From: Erinaceus europaeus
Taxonomy: Eukaryota; Chordata; Mammalia; Eulipotyphla; Erinaceidae
NCBI RefSeq assembly: GCF_950295315.1
Contig: NW_026647630.1
Coordinates: 1-64,000, forward strand
Direction of reading: 5' to 3'
DNA: 64,000 bases
The position numbers and the translations under genes are program-made. Below the pieces are notes generated by a model that was not told the origin of the DNA, made no database searches, and saw only the letters and a program-made list of their open reading frames with translations. Below, one piece after another: positions 1 to 10,689 of this stretch. How positions within the stretch are numbered: the stretch's first letter is position 1; the number at the start of each line of letters is the position of its first letter.

Positions 1-88
1 ACAGAGACATTTTATAGTTGTCTTGAGGCCTAGTGCTATTCAGATGAGACAAATTGTATGGTAAGACCACAAGATAAAGTGGATTTAT

Positions 89-346
89 GGGGTCTGGAGG
101 TGGCACACCTGGTTAAGCACACTAATACTATGCACAAGGACCCATGTTCCTGCCCCCCACCTGTAGGAAGGATGCTTCACAGGTGGTGAAGCAGGTCTGC
201 AGGTGTCTATTTTTCTCTCCCCTTCTCTGCCTTCCTCTCCTCTCTCCATTTCTCTCTGTCCTATCTAACAAGGACGACATCATAAACAGCCACAATAATA
301 TCTACACCAATAAAACGGACAACAAAGGGCAAAATAAATATAAATA
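89..346 (+). mobile_element. tRNA-derived SINE, hedgehog type
   Basis: From 'GGTCTGGAGGTGGCACACCT' through 'GTCTGCAGGTGTCTATTTTT' and 'CTCTCTGTCCTATCTAACAA' to an AAATATAAAT tail. The 67-codon frame inside it is not a gene. Confidence 0.88.
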
Positions 347-387
347 GGCCAATTAATACTATTCATACTTTAGTTTCCTCTTCTTCC

Positions 388-600
388 CCCCAAGTTTTTT
401 TTTATTATTTTGATATTTATTTTTTGATAAACACAGAAAAACACAAAGGGGTTGAAGAAGAGGAGAGTGAAATCTGCAGTACTTCTCCACTGCTTGAGAA
501 CCTTCCCAACACAGGTGGGGACCAGGAGCTTGATCCCCAGGTCCTTGTACATTATAGCATGTTAATTCTATCAGCTGTGCCATCATCTGGCCCCCTCTAC
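388..600 (-). mobile_element. tRNA-derived SINE, diverged
   Basis: On the minus strand from 'GGGGGCCAGATGATGGCACA' through 'CAAGCTCCTGGTCCCCACCT' to a T-rich tail on the plus strand. Confidence 0.78.
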
Positions 601-944
601 TTTCCAGTTCTAAATGCATACATTCATGTATTCATTACACATTTATTTTTATTTGTTGTCACCTGGATTATTGCTGGAACTATAATCATGCTGCCAGCAA
701 TGATTATACCAATCCTGGCAGTCATTTCTTTTTTTTTTCTTGCTTTCCTTTTTCATTTTTTCAGGATTAAATGTGGGCAAGTTTTTTTGTTTTTTTTTCT
801 ATGCCAAGGGTCATTTGGATATTTGTAACATCATTCATGGGTCATACAATATTATCAACTTAAAAACTATCCCTCAGTGTTGTTATGAAAAAAGACGAGG
901 TTAACTTTGCATGGCCATACCAAATGATTTCACAAAATTAATAC

Positions 945-1742
945 ACCCCCATGGGCCAGCGTTCTACACATCTGATAGAGGGTGAGGGGCCAGGAGAGAA
1001 AAGGAAAGATACCACAGCACCTCACAGCTCTTTATGATTCCTCTCTGCAGACACTCACATATGGTAGCTCAAGATTCAAACCCAGGTCCCCATGCATGAT
1101 AAAATGCATGATCTACCTGTTGGCCCATCATTACACGATTGTTTTATTAGAAATACTTATAGGTACATTAATACCTCTTAAGGATATTAAAAGGCTTCAC
1201 TGTGAAGTGATAGATTAGCCAGCTACCTTTTTCTTAGTAGAGTTGCCTTTTTCAGATTACACTCTTTTAAAATTCTTTATCTGTTATTAATAGTATGTTA
1301 TAAGACTTTAAGTTTACAATGTATAGTTCTACACCACACCCACCACCAAAGCAGATTATAGTCTTGACCACATAGAACAATGTCATTTCAGTGTTTCCTG
1401 ACTTGGGTCAGCATCACTGGAAATAGTATTTCACAATTCCTTTTACAAAGATATTGCCATCGTTGAAAATTTCTCATTAAAGTAGTCCTGCTTTTAACTA
1501 AAATATCCCTCATTATTCCTTGCAGAATTTTAATTAAGTCTCTTTGGTCCATTCAAAATAGTCCTTCCTCCACATAAGAATATTTTAATTTTAAAAATAC
1601 AGACAAAATTAAAAAAGAAGAAGAAATTACAAGAAAGCAATCCAGAGCATCACTCTGGCACATGAGATTCTGGGGATCAAACTCAGGATGGAATGCTTTT
1701 AAGTCCAGTGCTCCATCCACTGTGCTACCTCCCAGGCCACTT
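945..1742. other. Old DNA with two degenerate antisense SINE remnants
   Basis: SINE remnants lie at about 945-1128 and 1630-1742. The second reads 'GGCCTGGGAGGTAGCACAGT' and 'GAGTTTGATCCCCAGAATCT' on the minus strand. Nothing is recognised between them. Confidence 0.55.
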
Positions 1743-2011
1743 GATGCAATTTTTTGTGAATTAATATAGACTTAGTAAAGAGAGCCTGAGAAATTAAAAT
1801 CCTATTCTAAGGGAACAGAATAAGCATCAGGGAGATTACTAGAAATAATTACAAAAAAATAGACCATGTGACTAGCCAAGGATTTCATTACTGACGATAA
1901 AAATACAGAGTGATGCTGTGATCTTTTCCACCCTAGGTTATAACAAAAGTAATTTTTTAAAGAAACAGTTACATTCTTAGTATACAAGACAACCATTTTT
2001 TGTATATTTCT

Positions 2012-2372
2012 TTTTAAAAATTTTATTATTTATTTTCCCTTTTGGACCCAGGGCTTGAACCATGATCCTTATGCCAGTCCTTATGCCAGTCCTTACACTT
2101 TGCCACACGTGCACCCAAGTCCCAACAACCATATTTTAATCACTTGTTGTTTTATTGTTGTAGTTATTATTATTGTAGTATATATTGTTGTTACTGATGT
2201 CATCGTTGTAGGAGAAGACAGAGAGATATGGAGACGAGGGGAAGACAGAGAGAGGGAGAGAAAGATAGACACCTGCAGACCTGCTTCACAGCCTGTGAAG
2301 CAACACCCCTGCAGGTGGGGAGTTGGGGGCTTGAACCTGCACTTAACCCACTGCACTACCACTCAACTCCCC
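2012..2372 (-). mobile_element. tRNA-derived SINE with a second SINE fragment in its tail
   Basis: On the minus strand 2372 down to about 2140 is a SINE ('GGGAGTTGAGTGGTAGTGCA' and the GTCTGCAGGTGTCTATC core). At 2045-2110 a tRNA-like head with 'CCAGTCCTTATG' repeats interrupts the expected tail, so it is probably nested or rearranged. Confidence 0.75.
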
Positions 2373-2431
2373 AATCTGTTCTAATATAGCCATCAAATAT
2401 AGTCATTTTCAGGTTAAAAGTTCCTCATTTC

Positions 2432-2782
2432 GGGAGTCGGGCGGTGGTGCAATGGGTTAAGTGCACGTGGCGCAAAGCACGGGGACAGGCGTATGGATCC
2501 CGGTTCGAGCCCCTGGCTCCCGACCTGCAGGGGAGTTGCTTCATGGGCAGTGAAGGAGGTCTGCAGGTGTCTATCTTTCTCTCCCCTCTCTCTCTCTGTC
2601 TTCCCTCCCTCTCTCCATTTCTCTCTGTCCTATCCAACAACAAAGCAACGTCAACAATGGCAATAATAACCACAACAAGGCTGTAACAACTAGGGCAACA
2701 AAAAGGGGGAAAAATGGCCTCCTGGAGCGGTGGATTCATGGTGCAGTCACCGAGCCCAGCAATAACCCTGGAGGAAAAAAAA
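2432..2782 (+). mobile_element. Full-length tRNA-derived SINE with 16-bp target duplication
   Basis: Best reference copy of the main SINE family. It starts GGGAGTCGGGCGGTGGTGCA and has the pol III B-box GGTTCGAGCCC near 2501, the GTCTGCAGGTGTCTATC core, a CT-rich body, CAACAA-rich sequence and a 3' unit 'CCCAGCAATAACCCTGGAGG' before the A-run. AAAAGTTCCTCATTTC is present at 2416-2431 and 2783-2798. Confidence 0.95.
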
Positions 2783-2799
2783 AAAAGTTCCTCATTTCT

Positions 2800-3744
2800 T
2801 TCAGTTTTTGTGAGTATGAGATAACTTTAAGTTGTTACCATGTAATTTGCAGGCAAATTCTGTAATCTGTGCATTTATATAGTCCTTAAAATGTTGTTGA
2901 TCAGAACTGAGTATGGTAATCTAAACAAGAAGCAATTATGCAACCCTAAATTTATTAATATAGCCTTAATTTTCTTCTTTCTTATCTCCTGCTTCTTCTT
3001 ATTATTATACTGTACCATTGATGCACCTCCAGGAAATGTTCCTCCCTGTGTTTTCATGTAAGTACTATTGCTGAATTATATGCCCCTCAAAATGAATCTA
3101 GACAACTGGAAGTTTGGTTACAAGTCAGGTTCTCACAATTATTCCAACCAAATTACATACTGTTAGATTTTGTTAACCTTTTAGTTAAAAACTTCTTCAT
3201 GCTGCTCTTGTTACCCAATGCATTTACTCACTTTTCTGTATTGCAAGTAACTGATTTTCTATAAGCATTTCTACTGATAGCTTTATCTAACTCATTGATA
3301 AATCTGTTCATATCAGACAAGGTCAAGGGCAAGTGCCTGTGGTGTTTCATCTGAAAAATCTTCCTTCAGGCTGACACAAATTCATTAAAATCACCACTGG
3401 GTATAATTATTCAGCCAGTTATGAAAACACACATTAATACTATGTATCAAGATTTTTTTCCCATCCGACCTAGCAGGTTATAAAGACCTAATTAAATTAC
3501 TTGCTTGAACCTAACTATGTATATTTACTGCTTTGATATAATGGCTTATTAACTTTACAGAAAAGAGGTATGTATGGTAGTGCTCTGGTTTCTCTTTTAA
3601 ATTTTATAAAGTAAAACCTAAAAAAGAATATATATATATATATATATAGTAAAATAAAAATTAGTTTAATTGAAATACCTTTGTTCATAATAATCACTTT
3701 AAAAAGTTTATGAAAGGAAGAATGCAAGAAGTGGATTCCTGGGT
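2800..3744. other. Unassigned AT-rich DNA
   Basis: No gene or clear repeat; a short (AT)n run of about ten units is at 3630-3648. Confidence 0.5.
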
Positions 3745-4225
3745 GGTCTGGGAGGTGGCATAGTGAATAAAGTATTGGACTCTCAAGTATAAATTCCTGA
3801 GTTCGATCCCCGGCAGCACATGTACGAGAGTGCTGTCTGGTTCTTTCTCTCTCCTCCTATCTTTCTTATTATTAAATAAATGAAATATTTTAAAAAGAAG
3901 TGGAATACCTTGTTAAGTGTCCATGTTACCATGCACAGAGATCTGGTTCAAGCCCCCAGTCCCCACCTACAGAGGGAAAGAATCATGAAACAGTGATATA
4001 GCTGTCTCTCTATTTCCATCTCTCTCCCTATTTCTCTTTGCCCAATCGAAAAACAAATGTTAAAAAAAAAACTTACAAAGTGGTTGAAGACACAGCAAAA
4101 TGGTTATTTAAAACACTTTCATACCCGAGGCTCTGAGTTCTGAGGTTCAATCCCTAGAACCAGCATAAATCAGAGCTAAGCAGTACTCTTGAAAAACAAG
4201 TAAACAGCCAAACAAGTTTTTAAAA
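3745..4225 (+). mobile_element. Three SINE copies in series
   Basis: About 3745-3895 (second type, 'GAGTTCGATCCCCGGCAGCA'), 3896-4070 (ERI-type, 'CTGGTTCAAGCCCCCAGTCC') and 4085-4225 (second type, 'GAGGTTCAATCCCTAGAACC'). All are in the same orientation and end in A-rich tails. Confidence 0.7.
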
Positions 4226-4464
4226 AGCCTCACCAAACAGGCATTTGTAAATATAATCTAGACTATTCCCAGCTAAGGAACATGTTTCATGGATCTCAAG
4301 GTAACACTTTTTTGAAAATAAAGTATTAAGTCATCTGTCGCATTTCTGTAAGATAATTAATTGGTCCATAGTCTCATTTAGGTCTCTGGTAATAATTAAG
4401 AGAGATCATAAAATATAATGGCAACTAGACCACTCAAGTTATTTCTCCACTTCTGTCCATGAGA

Positions 4465-4600
4465 GAGATCATGCCATATTCATCCTTCTCTTCTTGGTTT
4501 ATCTCACTTAACATGATTCCTTCAAGCTCCATCAAAGATGAGGTGAAGACGATGAATTCATCTTTCTTAGTAATAAGTAATATTCCATTCTATACCTAAT
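4465..4600 (-). mobile_element. L1 ORF2 extreme 3' fragment
   Basis: The minus strand reads 'GAATGGAATATTACTTATTA' and 'GAGAAGGATGAATATGGCAT', matching the last part of L1 ORF2 (EYYSA... to KDEYGM). Degenerate. Confidence 0.65.
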
Positions 4601-4702
4601 TCCATGTCGCCTCCACCGCAAGAGTTCTGTGTCCCTATTTCCTCCATTGGAATCTGCTGTAGTTTTCCAGAGGTCACAGATATGGGTTGACTATTATTTC
4701 TA

Positions 4703-4706
<4 letters not shown>

Positions 4707-4753
<47 letters not shown>
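4707..4753. repeat. (TA)n microsatellite
   Basis: About 23 perfect TA repeats. Confidence 0.97.
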
Positions 4754-4756
<3 letters not shown>

Positions 4757-4854
4757 ATTTTGTCCTATGGTTCCCTTCCTTTTTAAGTCACACCAACACC
4801 TATTGCTACTTCAGAATATCCTTCCTATTTTCCCTCTCTTCACTCCTTTCTTTG

Positions 4855-5165
4855 ACAGAATAGGAGTTTAGAGGCTGCTGGTCGTCTTCCCCTACTATTG
4901 CTCTGCCTCTGGCGGTATAGACCAACATTCTTTTGAGGGTGTAGAAGATGGAAGTTCTGGCTTCTGTAATTGCTTCTCCACTGGAGATGGGCACTGGTGG
5001 TTGATCCATACCCCCAGCCTGTTTCTATCTTTTTTCTGGTGGAGTAGGGCTCTGGAGAGGTGACACATTGATGTCTACAGGACACAGAGATAAGGTCCAC
5101 TGCCCAGGGAAGTCAGAATGGCATCATAGTAGTACCTGCAACTTGGTGGTTGTAAGGCAGCAAGA
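4855..5165 (-). mobile_element. Diverged repeat B copy
   Basis: Antisense B with 'GGCTTCTGTAATTGCTTCTC', 'GGTTGATCCATACCCCCAGC' and 'AGGGAAGTCAGAATGGCATC'. It is more diverged than the copies at 7, 10.7 and 38 kb. Confidence 0.7.
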
Positions 5166-5407
5166 AACAAAACAAGACAAACTAATAAAACTGAACAATA
5201 AACAGCCACCAAGAAGTAGGAATAGAACCTATGAGAATAGGCATCTTAGGGTAGAGAGAAGCTAGGAAGTCTATTTTAGATGTGTTCCTTAGGACCCATG
5301 ACTTTAGTCATTTCTGTTTAAGCTTGATAGCTAACATGCAGATGGAGTAAAATCACTGGGGAAATGTAGTCAGAATTGAGAATAGGGCTAGAAAGCTGGA
5401 CTAAGGC

Positions 5408-5423
5408 AAAGAGTAGCTCCCAA
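5408..5423 (+). repeat. Target-site duplication, left copy, of the L1-plus-B insertion
   Basis: AAAGAGTAGCTCCCAA here is identical to 7444-7459. Sixteen matching bases starting with AAA are typical of L1-machinery insertion. Confidence 0.9.
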
Positions 5424-6888
5424 GCTCTTTATATATGTTGGTTATTAAACTCTTATCTGATGTATGGCATGTAAAGATCTTCTCCCATTCTGTGAGGGGT
5501 CTCTTGATTTGGGTAGTGGTTTCTTTTGCTGTGAAGAAGCTTTTTAATTTAATGTAGTCCCATAGGTTTATACTTGCCTTAGTCTTCCTTGTAATTGGAT
5601 TTGTTTCATTGAAAATGTCTTTAAAATTTATGCGGAAAAAAGTTCTTCCAATATTTTCCTCTAAGTATCTGATAGTTTCTGGTCTAACATCCAAGTCCTT
5701 GATCCACTTGGAATTTATTTTTGTATTTGGTGAAATACAGTGATTCAGTTTCATTCTTCTGCATGTTTCAACCCATTGTTTCCAACACCATTTGTTGAAG
5801 AGACTCTGCTTCCCCCATATAATAGTCTGGGCCCCTTTGTCAAAGATTAGATGTCCATAGGTGTGGGGCCTCATTTCTGGGCTCTCAATTCTATTCCACT
5901 GGTCAGTGTGTCTGTTCATGTTCCAGTACCAAGCAGTTTTGATGACAATGGCCCTATAATATAGTTTGAGATCTGGCAGTGTGATGCCTCCAGTTCTGTT
6001 CTTTTTTCTCAAGATTATTTTGGCAATTCTAGGTCTTTTCTGGTCTTGCCAGACTCAACAACAAGACAACAAATAACCCCATCCAAAAATGGGGGGAGGA
6101 CTTGGACAGAATATTCACCACAGAAGAGATCCAAAAGGCCGAGAAACACATGAAAAAATGCTCCAAGTCTCTGATTGTCAGAGAAATGCAAATCAAGACA
6201 ACAATGAGATTATCACTTCACTCCTTTGAGAATGTCACACATCAGAAAAGGTAACAGCAGCAAATGCTGGAGAGGGTGTGGGGTCAAAGGAACCCTCCTG
6301 CATTCCTGGTGGGAATGTCAATTGGTCCAACCTCTGTGGAGAACAGTCTGGATAACTCTCAGAAGGTTAGAAATGGACCTACCCTATGACCCTGCAATTC
6401 CCCTCCTGGGGATATATCCTAAGGAACCCAACACATCCATCCAAAAAGATCTGTGTACACATATGTTCTTGGCAGCACAATTTGTAATAGCCAAAACCTG
6501 GAAGCAATCCAGGTGTCCAACAACAGATGAGTGGCTGAGCAAGTTGTGGTATATATACACAATGGAATACTACTCAGCTGTAAAAAATGGTGACTTCACC
6601 ATTTTCAGCCGATCTTGGATGGACCTTGAAAAAATCATGTTGAGTGAAATAAGTCAGAAACAGAAGGATGAATATGGGATGATATCACTCTCAGGCCGAA
6701 GTTGAAAAACAAGATTAGAAAAGAAAACACAAGTCGAACCTGAAATGGAATTGGAGTATTACACCAAAGTAAAAGACTCTGGGGTGGGTGGGGAGAATAC
6801 AGGTCCATGAAAAATGATGAATGAAATAGTGGGGGTTGTATTGTTAAATGGGAATCTGGGGAATGTTATTCATGTAAAAAAAAAAAAA
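5424..6888 (+). mobile_element. L1 retrotransposon 3' part with inverted 5' segment (twin-primed)
   Basis: From 6055 to 6705 the plus strand encodes the C-terminal part of L1 ORF2 protein, ending near KQKDEYGMISLSGRS. The preceding 5424-6052 segment encodes, on the minus strand, the ORF2 portion that should come just before it, ending at KELGSYSLP near 5410-5424. This opposed arrangement is the usual signature of twin priming during L1 insertion. A 3' UTR with 'GCACCAAAGTAAAAGACTC'-like sequence and an A-run at 6877-6888 follow. The 16-bp target duplication AAAGAGTAGCTCCCAA lies at 5408-5423 and 7444-7459, so the inserted unit extends past this A-run to about 7443. Non-functional. Confidence 0.9.
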
Positions 6889-7443
6889 GACGTAGAAACG
6901 CAAAGCAGAAATTGACTGAGTTTGGAGTATGGCACCAAAGTAAGAAAGCAGAAGTACACTAGAGTTTGCAGTGAGTACCCTCCCTAACACTTCCTCTCCA
7001 CTATTCCAAGCTTTGGGTCCATGATTGCTCAATAATTTGTTTGGCTTTGTATGTTAACTCTCTTTTCAGTCATCAGGTTCCAGATGCCACCAGGATGCCG
7101 GCCAGGCTTCCCTGGAAAGAAGACCCCACCAATGTGTCCTGGAGCTTCCCCAGAGACCCACCCTACTAGGGAAAGAGAGAGGTTGGCTGGGAGTATGGAC
7201 CGACCAGTCAACGCCCATGTTCAGCGGGGAAGCAATTACAGAAGCCAGACCTTCAACCTTCTGCATCCCACAATGACCCTGGGTCCATGCTCCCAGAAGG
7301 ATAGAGAATGGGAAAGCTATCAGGGAAGGGGGTGGGATATGGAGATTGGGCGGTGGGAATTGTGTGGAGTTGTACCCCTCCTACCCTATGGTTTTGTTAA
7401 TTAATCCTTTCTTAAATAAAAAATTAAAAAATAAAAATAAAAA
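6889..7443 (+). mobile_element. Repeat B copy with a short L1 3'-UTR fragment, carried behind the L1
   Basis: The first about 55 bases resemble another L1 3' UTR ('GCACCAAAGTAAG'). The rest is repeat B: 'CTCTTTTCAG', 'CAGATGCCACCAGGATGCC', 'GAAGCAATTACAGAAGCCAG', 'CTCCCAGAAGGATAGAGAATG', 'GGTGGGAATTGTGTGGAG' and 'CCCTATGGTTTTGTTAATT', ending in an A-rich tail. The target duplication lies outside this piece, so it appears to be a 3'-transduced or template-switched passenger of the L1. Confidence 0.8.
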
Positions 7444-7459
7444 AAAGAGTAGCTCCCAA
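7444..7459 (+). repeat. Target-site duplication, right copy, of the L1-plus-B insertion
   Basis: Identical to 5408-5423. It sits after the A-rich tail of the repeat B copy and not after the L1 A-run at 6888, so both pieces were inserted together. Confidence 0.9.
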
Positions 7460-7559
7460 ACTTGAAAAAGTATACATAGACAATTAACTGTTTACCTCGT
7501 CGATCAGATACAAGGTGTATTTATATTCACATTTAGCTGTGAGTCTGAGCTCACAGCCT

Positions 7560-7809
7560 CTGGTAACAACTGGGAACATTCTAGGTTTCACTCATTTCAG
7601 GACCAGTCTTCCTTTAGTGGCAGAGCAGGATGACCCAGCCTCCGTTTGGAGAGTGGTGTAGTCCCTGCCATTGCTGCTCTACTGTGAGGGCAAGGTTCTG
7701 GAGAGGCCCCATGAGCGGGCTTATGATGATGTTCCTGATGGAAGTGACCACTGATGATGGAGAGAGGGATCTAGTAAAGGTCCAGGCCCGCCATATCTAT
7801 ATGGAAATC
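7560..7809 (-). mobile_element. Long-form repeat B fragment, left half, split by the solo LTR
   Basis: Read on the minus strand this matches the block at about 46550-46700 and 62690-62850: '...GATGGGCCTAGAC...GATCCCTCTCTCCA' followed by 'TCACTTCCATCAGGAA'. It is interrupted at 7809/8222 by a solo LTR with a 6-bp target duplication, so it is older than that LTR. Confidence 0.65.
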
Positions 7810-8221
7810 TGTTGCTGAGGACTTATTCTGATGCAGTCTCCGCCCCCAGGTTTTTCTATGCCCAGCTAAATCCTAGGGTGCCCCCTTTCAACCAATACTG
7901 GCTCCGCCCCCAGGTTTTTCTATGCCCCCGCTAAATCCTAGAGTGCCCCCTTTCAATCAATCCTGGCCCTACACGTCACCCCTGGTTGTCGCCCAATAAA
8001 AAGCCCCCTCACCCCTCCCCTCTCTCTCTGGGCTCTCGGCTCTCCCTCTCTGAGGTCTCGCTCCCTGCTCTCCCCCCGTGGTCGGCCATGGCCGGCTGGC
8101 TCTACGTGGTCTGAACCAAACCTCCCCCCCCATCATATTATAAAGATTTGTGTACCCCTTTGCTCTGGACGTCCGTTCTCTTCTCCGCGGTGCAGCCCGA
8201 CACCAGACCGCTATAACAACA
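7810..8221 (+). mobile_element. Solo LTR of an endogenous retrovirus (412 bp)
   Basis: The element runs from TGTTGCTGAGG to CTATAACAACA, so it has TGTTG/CAACA inverted ends. It is flanked by a perfect 6-bp duplication GAAATC (7804-7809 and 8222-8227), the size typical of betaretrovirus-like (class II) elements. Within it are two direct copies of a 64-bp GC-box/CCAAT-containing block (7838-7901 and 7902-7966), a TATA-like AATAAAAAG at 7995-8003, a CT-rich stretch where R would start, and an ATTATAAAG near 8136. It is GC-rich compared with its surroundings and looks young. No internal retroviral sequence accompanies it, so it is a recombined solo LTR. Confidence 0.88.
7838..7966 (+). promoter_or_regulatory. 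Duplicated 64-bp enhancer-like block in the solo LTR
   Basis: Two adjacent, nearly identical copies begin CTCCGCCCCCAGGTTTTTC and end at CAACCAATACTGG or its variant CAATCAATCCTGG. GC boxes and CCAAT-like motifs upstream of a TATA-like site match retroviral U3 enhancer repeats. Activity is inferred only. Confidence 0.7.
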
Positions 8222-8290
8222 GAAATCCAAGGTTCCCCTAACTTGAGTCACACCCAGATGATGGGTTGGTCTGTTATTGGCCAAAAAGAC
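8222..8290 (-). mobile_element. Long-form repeat B fragment, right half
   Basis: Continuation of the antisense B copy interrupted by the solo LTR. The 6-bp GAAATC at 8222-8227 is the right-hand target duplication. The right edge is unclear. Confidence 0.45.
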
Positions 8291-8869
8291 CATCCATCAT
8301 TAAGTGATCCAGTTTCTTACCCTTTTACAACTTTTTTAGTTCTTTATATGATGAGTTGACTTTCTCTCAGTTATTGAAATGCTGAGTGTCATTTTTTGTA
8401 TCCAAACTGTTACTAGGTTTATTGGGTCTGGTCTTGAGTTAGGAAGAAAAGATACCTAGAATTTTAATGTGGTCTAAACTAACCTTAAACTGTACTGCAT
8501 TTACTTGTTTGATGATCTGATAAAGGTTATAGAGACAGTAATTATCCTTTAGTTGATATATAATTTTTGCTATTATATCTCTTGACCAATTGTATACAGT
8601 GTTTCTTCTAAAGTTTATTAAGAGGTGACAATAATGATGGTGCTGGCAGAACAGATTAGGAGGCACATTTTACTTACTTTCTTAGTTGAGTAGATAGAGT
8701 GATTGAGAGAAGTGAAGTAAGGGGTAGAGAATAGAGTGACTAGGCCTAAGTAGTACATTTTAGATTAGACTGTGCTGCCTTCTTTAGGTTTCTTTACTTG
8801 CTTGCCAAGGCTATTAGATCTAAATATAAACACAACAGACTGTTGAGAACTTTTACTTTGATGTATTTA
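8291..8869. other. Unassigned AT-rich DNA
   Basis: No conserved reading frame, RNA gene or recognisable repeat was found here. The 75-codon minus frame at 8439-8666 has no features of a gene. Confidence 0.5.
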
Positions 8870-9060
8870 GTTACCCCTAACTTATGGATACATGTACACA
8901 TATACCCTATACACTAGACCCTAGTCTATAACTTTGTTAGAGAATGCACCATTTGAAATGGAGCTAGGTGGTCCCAAGTGTTAAGAAAGGTCTCACCAGA
9001 TTATTGGAGTTGGAAAGTTGATATTGTCAAGCTTGTCTCTGGATATAAGCGGAAGAAAAA
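8870..9060 (-). mobile_element. Degenerate long-form repeat B fragment
   Basis: Contains 'TTAGAGAATGCACC', 'GGTGGTCCC' and 'AAGGTCTCACCAG' in the order seen at 11940-12010 of the longest B copy. Strongly diverged. Confidence 0.45.
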
Positions 9061-9089
9061 GGCAATAGTAACATAATGATACAACTTCC

Positions 9090-9745
9090 TCAGACAGCCA
9101 TCAGTTGTTGATTACCTAGGCTGTTTCCATGTTTTGGCTATTATAAACTGTGCTGCTATGAATAGGTATACACAGATCTTTTCGGATGGGTGTGTTTAAT
9201 TCCTTTGGACACATCCGTAAAGAGGAATTGCAGGATCATAGGGTAGGAGAGTCCATTTCCAACGTTTGGAATTTTCCAGACTGCTTTCCACAGGGGTTAG
9301 ACCAATTTACATTCCCATGAGCAGTGTAAGAGTTCCTTTACTCTCACACCCTCTCCAGTTTTGTTATTATTATTCTTTCTGCTGTATGACATCATCACAG
9401 TAGTGACATGATATCTCATTGTTTTGATTTGCATTCTCTGACAATCAGTGACCTGGAGCATTTTTTCATATGTCTGTTGGCCTTTTGGATCTCTTCTTTT
9501 CTTCTTTTGTGAATATCCTATCTCCACTTATGGATTTGGTTACTCTCTTATTTTATTTATTTGTTTATTTATTTATTTTTGTTGCATTTGGTAAACTCTT
9601 TACATGTTTCAGCTATTAGCCTTTTGTCTGATATATGACATTTAAAGATCTTTTATTACTATTCTGTATTGAGTCTCTTTGGGTGGTGTTTTCTTTCGAT
9701 GTGCAGAAGTTTTTCAAGTTGATGTTGCCCTGTTGGCTTCTTTAT
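9090..9745 (-). mobile_element. Old L1 ORF2 3' fragment
   Basis: The minus strand encodes degenerate pieces of the L1 ORF2 C-terminal region, in the order 'LIVREMQ'-like, 'WWE...LVxPLW'-like and 'AIPLLG'-like, with many stops and small insertions such as an A/T-rich stretch near 9550-9580. It is much more decayed than the L1 copies at 5.4 and 12.5 kb. Confidence 0.75.
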
Positions 9746-10084
9746 TTATTTTTATCTAATGTCTAAAGATCTTGACTTCATTTATTTAACAAATATTCAT
9801 TAAGAAGTATTTAATTCATACAAGGCCCTAGGCAAGCAGTACTGTACAAATCATAATCTCTACATTCATAAAGATCACATTTTAAAATAAAGACGAAATA
9901 AAGCACTTAGGTCTAGGAAGACAGAACCCTATGAGAGCATCAATTTATATGTCTGTGCCCCCAGGTACCATAGATTCCATGGCCTAACCTTATACTAGAG
10001 CTGAACAGTGTTCTGGTTTGCTAGCTCTTATTCTTCTCTCTTATTTTCTCTCTTATAAATAATCTTTTAAAAAATCTTTAATTA

Positions 10085-10292
10085 CATTTGTTTATGTATT
10101 TATTGGATAGAAACAGCTAGAAATCTAGAGGGAAGGGGGTGATAGAGAGGAAGAGAGAGAGCGAGACACCTGCAGCCCTGCTGCACTACTTGCAAAAATT
10201 TCCCCCTAGAGGTGGGCAACCGGGACTCAAAGATGGCTCCTTGAGCATTGTAATATATGGACTCAACCAAGTGCACCACCACCCAGCCCCTA
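10085..10292 (-). mobile_element. tRNA-derived SINE, hedgehog type
   Basis: On the minus strand this reads from 'GGGGCTGGGTGGTGGTGCAC' through 'AGGTGTCTCGCTCTCTC' to an A-rich tail. It is a diverged member of the main SINE family of the window. Confidence 0.75.
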
Positions 10293-10423
10293 AATAAATC
10301 TTTTAAAAAATAAAGAAAACTCTTAAATATGTAAAGTAGTAGAGACCAGTAATTGAAAGAATGAAGAGTCTCAGAAGAGTCAGAAGGAAGAGACTGTAAT
10401 TCACTATCTCCCTTCCATAAAGA

Positions 10424-10451
<28 letters not shown>
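10424..10451. repeat. (TA)n microsatellite
   Basis: About 14 TA repeats at the A-tail side of an antisense SINE. Confidence 0.95.
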
Positions 10452-10454
<3 letters not shown>

Positions 10455-10660
10455 ATTTTTTATTTTATTTATTCCCTTTTGCTGTCCTTTTTTATTATTG
10501 AAGTTATTATTGTTGTTGTCGTTGTTGGATAGGACAGAGAGAAATGAAGAGTGGAGGAGAAGACAGAGAGGAGGAGAGAAAGATGGACACCTGCAGACCT
10601 GCTTCACCGCCTGTGAAGCGACTCCCCTGCAGGTGGGGAGCCGGGGTTCAAACCGAATAT
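10452..10660 (-). mobile_element. tRNA-derived SINE, 3' part
   Basis: On the minus strand it shows 'GGTTTGAACCCCGGCTCCCC', 'GCAGGTCTGCAGGTGTCCAT' and the C/T-rich then AACAA-rich tail. The tRNA-like head is missing. Confidence 0.8.
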
Positions 10661-10689
10661 ATATATGTATATTTTTTATTTTAAAGTTT

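Noticed and set aside
424..828. 134-codon plus frame with hydrophobic C-terminus
   Set aside because: Its first part is an antisense SINE, and the hydrophobic part comes from a T-rich stretch that reads as Phe/Leu.
2432..2510. tRNA gene
   Set aside because: The A- and B-box-like head belongs to a SINE with a downstream body, an A tail and a target duplication; no cloverleaf with a clear anticodon arm was supported.
6226..6705. 159-codon plus frame as a host gene
   Set aside because: Its sequence is the L1 ORF2 C-terminus; it lacks the rest of ORF2 and lies in a 5'-inverted L1.
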